Origin: Actinomycetota bacterium
Lineage (GTDB): Bacteria; Actinomycetota; Actinomycetes; S36-B12; UBA5976
Length of the DNA: 28,885 nt
NCBI GenBank assembly: GCA_016870945.1
Contig: VGAH01000002.1
Coordinates: 1 to 28,885 of the forward strand
Direction: 5' to 3'
The notes under the pieces were generated by a model. That model was not told the DNA's origin. It saw nothing but the letters and a program-made list of their open reading frames with translations, and ran no database searches. Numbering within the stretch: position 1 is the stretch's first letter; each line of letters begins with the position of its first letter. Positions 7,436 through 14,393 of this stretch are shown in pieces. The translations under genes and the position numbers were made by a program.

Positions 7436-8803
7436 CTAGGCGCTTAGTGCGGCCATCTCTGCGAAGCCACGCTCACAAAAGCGGGTCAGCCGCTTGGGGT
7501 GTTTAACGGCGCCGGTATCTGAACAAATACCAACCGAGACCAAGTCATCTTGGGACATCAAATTCAAACTAACCGCCGCGCCAAATACAGGTGCAAACGC
7601 CGTCACACCAACGACAGCACTTGAGCCGACGAACCCCCGATTGGGCCCTTTGATACTGCTGACTGTTATGTCAGCGCCCCCAACCAAATTGCTCAACAGA
7701 GGCATGGATGTTTCTGTCGGTAGCAACCGTGACAGATCTGCGGCGACATTTGCCCACTGCAACGCAGGTTCGGTGCGAAGGCCAGCCAATTGCGAGTGAA
7801 TAAGTTTTAAATCAAGAGCCGAATCACCCGACGACTCAAGTTCAAGTTGCATTCGAGAGACCGCCAAAGCGTTTCTCTGACCGTGTTGCCTAGGTAAAGC
7901 CACTGGCACATTGACCCGAATGCTCTGGGTTGAGTCCCCCATGCTCGAGTGATACGCGGCCATGCCCAGACGTATTGCATTAAGCATCACCGCGGTCAGA
8001 CTTACCTGATTTTTTCTTGCAACGGCCTGTAGAGGGGCTAATTCAACTTGCACACGATCGAGTCGAATGTGACCAGAGCGCGGTGCGAACAACGTAGATA
8101 GCGGACGAGTAAAAGGATTCACGCTTCTTAGCGCTGATACCGCGAGGTCGCTCAAGCGGGTTCGAGCACTCTTTGGGTCAACCATCACCTGTGAGACCAA
8201 ACTCAGCCCCTCTGTAAACGCGCGCGCACCAAGTTCAGATGCCATGTCGAGCAAGGCGGCAGGGAAATCTTGTCGAGCAGAGCTCGGCTGATTGTCATCA
8301 CGTTGTTTAGTTTGGGTTGGGTTCATCAACGCATCTGCCAATGAGACAGCGCGTACCCCGTCCGCTAATGCGTGATGAAGCGCAATAACTAGATAACTTG
8401 AGGTCGATTGTTGGTCAGTTGACGTCACCATCACGGCCCGCCAGGCGGGGTTTTGAGAATCGAAGGGTGTGCGAAGTTGAGCCTGGACTATCTCGCGTAA
8501 GTTTCGCCACTTTATGGGCCCATCCATTTCGGCGAAGCTAAGTAGATTCGAAACGTCACACTCGTTCAAGATCTCGGTGCGCGCGGGCAATAGTGGTAAC
8601 CCAGTTTGTTGAATGCGCTCACGCAACACGTCATGGCCCCTGGCTAACGCTTCGAGCGCATTGGCTACTTCGCTTCGTTGTAATTGACCCTCTAATTCAA
8701 AAAGGCCCACTACGGCAGAGCCAAAGCCTGGGTTAGCGGTAGTTAGTGACCACGTGCTGGCGTCCCAACCGGTTAGCCATTGGCCTGGGCCCCAAGTACT
8801 CAT
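7436..8803 (-). CDS. Wax ester synthase/diacylglycerol acyltransferase (WS/DGAT) family protein
   Basis: The 455 residues match the WS/DGAT acyltransferase superfamily. The active-site motif HHxxxDG appears as HHALADG at 143-149, preceded by a hydrophobic strand, and the C-terminal half has an RVNVPVALP stretch and a VSSIKGPNRG segment typical of the family's second domain. Members transfer an acyl group from acyl-CoA to a fatty alcohol, diacylglycerol or other acceptor; the substrate here cannot be read from the sequence. There is no signal peptide. The ATG at 8803 overlaps the yebC stop (ATGA, 8803-8800), so it is probably translated with yebC. This is an unusual neighbour for yebC and ruvC. 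The family is secure; the substrate is open. Confidence 0.85.
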   Translation of the reverse strand: MSTWGPGQWLTGWDASTWSLTTANPGFGSAVVGLFELEGQLQRSEVANALEALARGHDVLRERIQQTGLPLLPARTEILNECDVSNLLSFAEMDGPIKWRNLREIVQAQLRTPFDSQNPAWRAVMVTSTDQQSTSSYLVIALHHALADGVRAVSLADALMNPTQTKQRDDNQPSSARQDFPAALLDMASELGARAFTEGLSLVSQVMVDPKSARTRLSDLAVSALRSVNPFTRPLSTLFAPRSGHIRLDRVQVELAPLQAVARKNQVSLTAVMLNAIRLGMAAYHSSMGDSTQSIRVNVPVALPRQHGQRNALAVSRMQLELESSGDSALDLKLIHSQLAGLRTEPALQWANVAADLSRLLPTETSMPLLSNLVGGADITVSSIKGPNRGFVGSSAVVGVTAFAPVFGAAVSLNLMSQDDLVSVGICSDTGAVKHPKRLTRFCERGFAEMAALSA

Positions 8804-9552
8804 CCGACTTGAGCCAATACCTCGTCAGAGACTTCAAAATTCGAATAGACGTTCTGTACGTCGTCGCATTCTTCTAGAACTTCGATCAACTTAAACAGCT
8901 GGGTGGCCTCTGCCGCACCTAAATTCACCGTGACCTTTGGCACGAAAGAAACCTCGGCACTGTCGTAGTCAATGTTTGCTTTTTGCAATGCCTCTCGCAC
9001 CTGTACCAAATCTGACGTGTCGCACAAGACTTCAATAGAGCCGTTTAAGTCATTTACTTCTTGGGCGCCGGCGTCAACCGCAGCAGCGAGCACCGTGTCT
9101 GCATCAACAGATGCCGATGTAGGCACGATGATCTGGCCCCGCCGCTCGAACAAATAGGCCACCGACCCCGGGTCACCGAGACTGCCCCCGTTACGGCTTA
9201 CCGCTTGCCTTACCTCGCTTGCCGCACGATTGCGGTTGTCCGTTAAGCATTCGACCAACATCGCAACGCCATTAGGGCCATACCCCTCGTATGTGATCGT
9301 TTGGTAAGCGGCACCACCGTCTTCAAGGCCCGCACCGCGCTTAACAGCTCTATCTATGTTGTCACTCGGCACGGAACTCTTGCGAGCTTTTTGAATGGCG
9401 TCATAAAGCGTTGGGTTGCCGGCCGGGTCAGCCCCGCCGAGTCGTGCTGCCACTTCTATGTTCTTGATCAGTCTCGCAAAAAGCTTTCCACGGCGAGCGT
9501 CAATGACGGCCTTTTTGTGCTTGGTCGTCGCCCACTTGGAATGTCCTGACAT
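8800..9552 (-). CDS. yebC: YebC/PmpR family protein
   Basis: The 250-residue protein starts with MSGHSKWATTKHKK, the strongly conserved N-terminus of the YebC/TACO1 family. GKLFARLIKNIEVAAR, PSDNIDRAVKRG and YEGYGPNGVAM follow, all family hallmarks. Members are cytosolic; they were described as DNA-binding regulators, and more recent work links them to translation of difficult peptide stretches on the ribosome. Length is normal. The start is ATG 9552, nine bases after the pdxT stop. The order pdxS-pdxT-yebC-ruvC is common in actinobacteria, except for the acyltransferase gene inserted here after yebC. Confidence 0.95.
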   Translation of the reverse strand: MSGHSKWATTKHKKAVIDARRGKLFARLIKNIEVAARLGGADPAGNPTLYDAIQKARKSSVPSDNIDRAVKRGAGLEDGGAAYQTITYEGYGPNGVAMLVECLTDNRNRAASEVRQAVSRNGGSLGDPGSVAYLFERRGQIIVPTSASVDADTVLAAAVDAGAQEVNDLNGSIEVLCDTSDLVQVREALQKANIDYDSAEVSFVPKVTVNLGAAEATQLFKLIEVLEECDDVQNVYSNFEVSDEVLAQVG

Positions 9553-9561
9553 CGCCTGCCC

Positions 9562-10155
9562 TTATTTCTCAGTAAAGATGGATTCACACAACATCTGGTG
9601 CACGCGGTTATCGCCCGTAAGTTCAGGGTGAAACGCTGTCGCCAGCACGTTTGCTTGCCTGACCATGACGATTTTATCTGAAGCCAACGTGGCTAAGACT
9701 TCAACTGATTGACCCACCTTTTCAACCAAAGGTGCCCTGATAAAGACTGCGTGAAAAGGGGTTGCTAGACCTTGGATCTCTAAGTCTTGTTCGAATGAAT
9801 CAACCTGGCGTCCAAATGCATTGCGACGCACGACGGCATCAAGTGCACCAATCGAAACTTGGTCTGGTCTCGAGTCAATTAACTCATTTGCCAAGAAAAT
9901 CAGACCTGCGCAGGTGCCAAGAGTGGGCATGCCTGAGGCAATGCGTTCTCGCAACGGGTTGAGCAAGCCCTCTCGATCAGCCAGCATTCCGATGGTCGTT
10001 GACTCTCCGCCTGGAATAACTAAAGCGTCAACTAAAGCGAGTTGATCTGCTGTCTTTACTGGTTGGACTTCTACATCGCAGGTTCGAAGCATTCGGGCAT
10101 GTTCTGCCACGTCGCCCTGCAGAGCGAGCACCCCGACACGTGGGGCGTTAGTCAC
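9562..10155 (-). CDS. pdxT: Pyridoxal 5'-phosphate synthase glutaminase subunit PdxT
   Basis: PdxT releases ammonia from glutamine and passes it to PdxS for direct synthesis of pyridoxal phosphate. The 197 residues have the class I glutaminase catalytic set: Cys82 in GTCAGL, and His176 and Glu178 in FHPEL. PGGEST at 48-53 builds the oxyanion-hole region. The GTG start at 10155 overlaps the pdxS stop as GTGA, so the two subunits are translationally coupled, as expected for a stoichiometric complex. Confidence 0.97.
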   Translation of the reverse strand: MTNAPRVGVLALQGDVAEHARMLRTCDVEVQPVKTADQLALVDALVIPGGESTTIGMLADREGLLNPLRERIASGMPTLGTCAGLIFLANELIDSRPDQVSIGALDAVVRRNAFGRQVDSFEQDLEIQGLATPFHAVFIRAPLVEKVGQSVEVLATLASDKIVMVRQANVLATAFHPELTGDNRVHQMLCESIFTEK

Positions 10156-11084
10156 CAGCCGCGCTGGGCGTACCGCTCGTTGGTCGAAAGCGTGTCGATG
10201 TTGATACCTACCATTGCTTCGCCCAAGCCTCGCGAAACTTTTGCGACGACATCTGGGTTGTCGTAATGCAATGTGGCTTGCACGATTGCATTCGCGCGCC
10301 TACTCGGGTCACCTGATTTGAAGATCCCCGAGCCGACGAAGACACCGTCTGCGCCGAGTTGCATCATTAGCGCGGCATCAGCCGGGGTCGCGATGCCACC
10401 AGCCGTGAACAACACCACAGGCAATTTGGCAGTGCGCGCAACTTCTTGGACGAGGTCAAGCGGTGCTGACATCTCTTTCGCCGCTGAAAACAGTGACTCT
10501 GGCGGCAGTGAAGCCAAACGCTTTACGCCTAAGGAGATGTCTCGCATGTGACGCACGGCCTCAACAACGTTGCCGGTGCCAGCTTCACCTTTTGATCGGA
10601 TCATTGCGGCACCCTCGCCAATTCGTCGCAATGCTTCACCGAGGTTGGTTGCACCACAAACAAAAGGCACGGTGAACTGCCACTTATCTATGTGGTTTTG
10701 TTCGTCAGCCGGTGTGAGAACTTCAGACTCGTCTATGTAATCGACGCCTAGAGACTGAAGAACTTGCGCTTCGGCAAAATGGCCGATTCGCGCTTTGGCC
10801 ATCACCGGAATCGAAACCGCAGCCACGATTTCTTCGATCATCTCTGGGTCAGACATGCGAGCCACACCACCTTCGGCTCGTATGTCAGCGGGCACGCGTT
10901 CAAGCGCCATTACCGCAACAGCACCAGCGTCTTCGGCGATTTTTGCTTGCTTAGCGTCGACGACGTCCATGATGACCCCGCCTTTGAGCATGTCTGCCAT
11001 TCCGCGCTTTACCCGGACAGTGCCGAACTCAGCCAACTCGCGAGCGGCCCCGTCCAACGAATTGGCATCGACTGGGGAGTTCAT
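10152..11084 (-). CDS. pdxS: Pyridoxal 5'-phosphate synthase lyase subunit PdxS
   Basis: PdxS condenses ribose 5-phosphate, glyceraldehyde 3-phosphate and ammonia from PdxT into pyridoxal phosphate. It has 310 residues with the family's very conserved (beta/alpha)8 sequence: Asp40 in IMDV, catalytic Lys97 in AKARIGH, and Lys165 in RSKGEAGTG. The ATG at 11084 gives a 25-residue N-terminal extension before VKRGMADML, where family members vary. A TTG at 11057 is an alternative start that matters if the promoter candidate at 11087-11115 is real. The product would supply the cofactor of PabC, encoded upstream in the same block. Confidence 0.96.
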   Translation of the reverse strand: MNSPVDANSLDGAARELAEFGTVRVKRGMADMLKGGVIMDVVDAKQAKIAEDAGAVAVMALERVPADIRAEGGVARMSDPEMIEEIVAAVSIPVMAKARIGHFAEAQVLQSLGVDYIDESEVLTPADEQNHIDKWQFTVPFVCGATNLGEALRRIGEGAAMIRSKGEAGTGNVVEAVRHMRDISLGVKRLASLPPESLFSAAKEMSAPLDLVQEVARTAKLPVVLFTAGGIATPADAALMMQLGADGVFVGSGIFKSGDPSRRANAIVQATLHYDNPDVVAKVSRGLGEAMVGINIDTLSTNERYAQRGW

Positions 11085-11086
11085 GA

Positions 11087-11115
11087 TGGGTAGAACTTTA
11101 CCCAGAGATTGTCAA
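11087..11115 (-). promoter_or_regulatory. Candidate promoter for pdxST
   Basis: On the minus strand a perfect TTGACA (11115-11110) is followed after 17 bases by TACCCA (11092-11087), a poor -10 match. It lies in the 44-base gap before pdxS, one of the few places in this gene block where a promoter could fit. Standard spacing would put the transcript start at or just inside the annotated pdxS ATG. The -35 match is striking but the -10 is weak, so this is only a candidate. Confidence 0.3.
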
Positions 11116-11128
11116 CCGCGCCCTTGGC

Positions 11129-11659
11129 TTACGGGGCAGGGCTGTGCGGCACTCGGTCGTCGAAGTTGATGGGCTGCGGATAGGCCGCATAGCCAGCCAG
11201 CCTGAACCAGCGGACGATTCTGCGCTTTCGCAGGTTCTGACACATCCGAGTGGTGTCGTTATAGAACGTGCGGGCTAATGCCACCTTGCGCGCTGATGTG
11301 ATGAGCCTCTCCCAGTCGAGTAACGATGAATTAGCCGCTGGCTGCGCACTTAGCTTTAGTAGTGCTGCAGTGAGCCGGCTTTCGACAAACCATGACTCTC
11401 GCGATTGGTCGTCGGGTTGTAAACACTCAGTTGCAATTTGTGTTACCTGCTCGGCTGCTTCGCAATCGGGTGGGTAATCGCGAGCAACTGCTTGTGCACG
11501 ATTGGCTCTAGTTAGCAAGCTCTTTTGCAGGCTAGTGCGGTTGTTTTGAATTTTTAGATGTAGCCGATCAAGACGTCCGGCCATGTGACTTAGGTAAACC
11601 CCGACGATGCCTAACGAAATTACCACCATTAGCAACCAGAAAAACCAGGGGCTCACCAT
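11129..11659 (-). CDS. LemA-like membrane protein
   Basis: The 176-residue protein has one hydrophobic helix at about 5-24 and then a soluble, helical domain. Near the C-terminus ARKVALARTFYNDTTRMC, a further run of basic residues, and a hydrophobic Tyr/Pro ending recall LemA proteins, where an A..FYN motif precedes a conserved proline-rich tail. An actinobacterial protein of this kind commonly sits between pimA and the pdx genes. Its function is unknown. The ATG at 11659 overlaps the 3' end of pimA by seven bases, so coupling is likely. Membrane anchoring is well supported; the LemA assignment is moderate. Confidence 0.65.
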   Translation of the reverse strand: MVSPWFFWLLMVVISLGIVGVYLSHMAGRLDRLHLKIQNNRTSLQKSLLTRANRAQAVARDYPPDCEAAEQVTQIATECLQPDDQSRESWFVESRLTAALLKLSAQPAANSSLLDWERLITSARKVALARTFYNDTTRMCQNLRKRRIVRWFRLAGYAAYPQPINFDDRVPHSPAP

Positions 11660-12852
11660 GGGGTCTGTTTGGCAAGTTTGCGATCTGCTCTACCGGATTT
11701 TGTCAACGGGCCATACATATGGCCTCGAAACTCTTCTCGAATCACCCCGGCGCCGCCAATCACGCTCTCGTAGACCTCGACGATGCGCCCAGCGAGCACT
11801 GGCCAGTCAAACTGCTTCACGCGTTTGGCACCAGCGTTCGCCAGCTTTTCTCTGCGGGGTATATCTAGCAGTAACGCGATTACCGCTTGAGCTAAAGCCG
11901 ATGGGTCACCAGGGGGAACCAAGACCCCGCAATTACCACCTTCAAGCACGTCACGAAATGCCACGATGTCGCTGGCAACGATGGGGGTATTACTCGCCAT
12001 TGCTTCTAGCAAGATGATTCCGAAAGATTCTTTGCCCGTATTAGGGGCGACATAGACATCAGCAGAGGCAAATACTCGAGCTTTTTGTTCGTCACTTAGC
12101 TCACCGAAGACGACTAAGTTGTTTTGTAAGGACTCAGGTAAGGCATCAACGATCTCGTGGCTATCACCGGGCCCTGCGACAAGGACACGAAGGTCAGGAA
12201 ACTTGGCCACGATTGCCGGTAGGGCCTGGCACAGAATTTCGAAACCCTTTCGTGGCTCATCTACGCGACCTACGAAGGCGATCGTTGGTTGGTCACCTGC
12301 AAACTCAACTAACGGTTCGGCTGTGGCGAACTCTTTGACCCTCACCCCATTGGGAATCAAAATCGCATCGCCCCCGATGTGAGCCACCAGCGTTCGTCGA
12401 GCTTCTTCACTAACTGCGATGCGGGCGCCCACTCTTTCCATAGCTGACTGCACCACCCATTCGCCTGTCTTGATGATCGATGAATCTTCATTCGAAGTGT
12501 GGAATGTGGCAACGATTGGGCCTCGTGCTGCCCAACAACCAATGATCGAGGGACTTGGAGTCCACGGTTCGTGAACGTGCAAAACATCGAACTTGTTTCT
12601 TCGCAGCCATTGGCGAGTTCGACGAAAAGCGAATGGGTCGAATTTGATTCGTGCAACTGATCCGTTGTAAGGCAATGCCAGTGTGCTACCTGCCGATACC
12701 CCCCATGGCGGCAAGGTTTCTTCGGCACTACATGGGGTGAGAATCTGCACCTCATGGCCTTGTTCGCGCAAAGTGACGGCTAGATCTGCGACGTGTTGCT
12801 TTACCCCGCCGGGTACTGCCCAGTCGTAGGGGCAAGTCAATGCCACTTTCAT
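11653..12852 (-). CDS. pimA: PimA-like phosphatidylinositol alpha-mannosyltransferase (GT4 family)
   Basis: PimA adds the first mannose from GDP-mannose to phosphatidylinositol at the inner face of the membrane. Starting at ATG 12852 gives 399 residues beginning MKVALTCPYDW; a longer frame to 12978 overlaps the preceding acyltransferase and is rejected. Visible GT-B/GT4 features are GGV at 15-17, HEPWTPS at 94-100, the donor-phosphate binding segment VGRVDEPRKG at 194-203, and the E-x7-E motif with Glu275 and Glu283. Context supports the specific call: it follows a PatA-like acyltransferase and a phosphatidylinositol-type synthase. Other GT4 enzymes share these motifs, so the specificity rests partly on the neighbourhood. 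Confidence 0.9.
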   Translation of the reverse strand: MKVALTCPYDWAVPGGVKQHVADLAVTLREQGHEVQILTPCSAEETLPPWGVSAGSTLALPYNGSVARIKFDPFAFRRTRQWLRRNKFDVLHVHEPWTPSPSIIGCWAARGPIVATFHTSNEDSSIIKTGEWVVQSAMERVGARIAVSEEARRTLVAHIGGDAILIPNGVRVKEFATAEPLVEFAGDQPTIAFVGRVDEPRKGFEILCQALPAIVAKFPDLRVLVAGPGDSHEIVDALPESLQNNLVVFGELSDEQKARVFASADVYVAPNTGKESFGIILLEAMASNTPIVASDIVAFRDVLEGGNCGVLVPPGDPSALAQAVIALLLDIPRREKLANAGAKRVKQFDWPVLAGRIVEVYESVIGGAGVIREEFRGHMYGPLTKSGRADRKLAKQTPW

Positions 12853-12871
12853 TTTAGGTTTCCTGCAGTTC

Positions 12872-13780
12872 TCATTGGGTGGATCTACCGCGGGGTAGCA
12901 CGGGCTCGTCCCAAACCTTTTGCAACATGTACCAACAATTCGGGTGCGCGCTGATCGTTTGCTCGAAGACTTGCGCAAGTTTTTGGGTCATCACTGCCAC
13001 TTTTTCGTAACGCTCGCCATCGTTTGGGATCTCGATTGCTTCAAAAGGTTGCCCATAGACGGTCTCGCCGTCGTACCAAAGGCCCACCGGCAACAAGAGC
13101 GCGTCTGTGTCGACAGTCAAGGCTGCCGGGCCCGGCGGCATCTTGGTTCGTGCACCAAAGAATTCAACCGGCACGCCTAAGCGACTTAGGTCTCGGTCAG
13201 CAACCAAGGCGACCAAACGGCCTGACTTAGCGGCCTCAACTAGTCGCTGATAAAGATCGGGTGTCTGGTGGTGAGCAAAAATCTCTATGCCTAAAGATCG
13301 ACGAAAATCCACGAAACGCTCGTAGAGACTTTCAGGACGCAAACGCTCGGCGACAGACGTAATCGGGCGAAATTGTTGGGTGAACCAGAGGCCGCACAGA
13401 TCCCAGTTACCCATGTGCGGAAGGGCCGCAACTATCGGGCGGCCGGAATCAAGTGCTTGATACAGCGGCTCTGCCTGAAAGGCTTGGGTTCTGGTTTGAA
13501 CAAGCTCGGGAGTCCAAAGGGGCATGCGAAATACGTCGCACCAGTAACGGGTGTAGTTGACCATTGTTTGGCGCGTAAGTTCGTCGAGCTCTAAGGCTGA
13601 GAGTGAAAAGCCTGTTGCTCTAGCGAGATTGGCGCGCAGCCTTTGAACGTTGCGGCCGTCTTTGGCCCAAGCGCGTTCACCGAACTTCGCGAAGAGGGCT
13701 CGCGCTTGGGTTTCAGGTAGATGCTGGACTAATTGCCATGCACTGGCGTAACCGAAATCTTTTAGGGCTTCTTGAATCAC
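12872..13780 (-). CDS. PatA-like phosphatidylinositol mannoside acyltransferase
   Basis: This 302-residue LpxL/HtrB-type acyltransferase carries the HX4D catalytic motif as HMGNWD (His122, Asp127). In actinobacteria the member in this position acylates the mannose of phosphatidylinositol mannosides on the cytoplasmic face. There is no clear signal peptide; the N-terminal region is amphipathic. The start GTG 13780 overlaps the pgsA stop as GTGA, and pimA begins 19 bases after its stop. The position between the lipid synthase and the mannosyltransferase is the main reason to choose PatA over a lipid A acyltransferase. Confidence 0.88.
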   Translation of the reverse strand: MIQEALKDFGYASAWQLVQHLPETQARALFAKFGERAWAKDGRNVQRLRANLARATGFSLSALELDELTRQTMVNYTRYWCDVFRMPLWTPELVQTRTQAFQAEPLYQALDSGRPIVAALPHMGNWDLCGLWFTQQFRPITSVAERLRPESLYERFVDFRRSLGIEIFAHHQTPDLYQRLVEAAKSGRLVALVADRDLSRLGVPVEFFGARTKMPPGPAALTVDTDALLLPVGLWYDGETVYGQPFEAIEIPNDGERYEKVAVMTQKLAQVFEQTISAHPNCWYMLQKVWDEPVLPRGRSTQ

Positions 13781-14388
13781 CGTTTCTCGAGCGTAGCTTG
13801 GGCATAAACAGTCACAGCGCGCTGAATGACAGTGATGGCACTAATGACTGCCAACACCCAGACAGCGATACTCAGCGCGATTTCAAAACCTAGGCCAGCA
13901 AGCAAAGTGCCTAGAAGAAAGATGATCGTTCTCTCAGCCCGCTCGCCGATGCCAATTCGAGCTTGCAAGCCCAAACTCTCAGCACGTGCGCGCGAATAAG
14001 AAACAATTTGGCCAAGCACTAAAGCGGCAAGTGCTGCAAATGCTGACGTGTCGTTCTCACTTAATGCGAAAAAGAGAACTACCCCTCCCATCATCGCCCC
14101 GTCAGCTAGCCGATCACTTACCGAATCAACGTAAGCGCCCCACTTTGAAGTAGCACCAGAAAGACGAGCCATCGTGCCGTCTAATAAGTCGAATACTGCA
14201 AAAAGACAGATGACGATGGTGCCTAGCAAGAACTCACCCTGTGGGAAGGTGGTCAACGCGGTGACACAAACACCAACCGTGCCAACAAGTGTGACCCAAT
14301 TAGCGGTGATACCCAGCTTCAAGAGTGCCTTCGCAAAAGGATCGATCAAGAAGGCCACGCTTCTTCTAACCGGGTCTGCGCCTAACAC
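13777..14388 (-). CDS. pgsA: CDP-alcohol phosphatidyltransferase, likely phosphatidylinositol phosphate synthase
   Basis: This membrane enzyme transfers a phosphatidyl group from CDP-diacylglycerol to an alcohol phosphate, here probably inositol phosphate. The 203 residues contain the complete CDP-alcohol phosphotransferase signature: Asp67, Asp70-Gly71, Ala74-Arg75, Gly84, Asp88 and Asp92. Several hydrophobic helices surround it. It starts at GTG 14388, five bases after the thrS stop, and overlaps the PatA-like gene by four. The substrate is inferred from the following phosphatidylinositol-modifying genes. A HIT-family gene often found between thrS and pgsA in actinobacteria is missing. Confidence 0.88.
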   Translation of the reverse strand: MLGADPVRRSVAFLIDPFAKALLKLGITANWVTLVGTVGVCVTALTTFPQGEFLLGTIVICLFAVFDLLDGTMARLSGATSKWGAYVDSVSDRLADGAMMGGVVLFFALSENDTSAFAALAALVLGQIVSYSRARAESLGLQARIGIGERAERTIIFLLGTLLAGLGFEIALSIAVWVLAVISAITVIQRAVTVYAQATLEKR

Positions 14389-14393
14389 TGGGC

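Noticed and set aside
11607..12017. 136-codon plus-strand open frame opposite pimA
   Set aside because: It is antisense to the conserved GT4 domain, Arg-rich, and lacks any motif or ribosome binding site.
12853..12978. Upstream extension of pimA
   Set aside because: It runs into the PatA-like gene and adds 42 residues that do not look like a glycosyltransferase; MKVALTCPYDW is the natural start.
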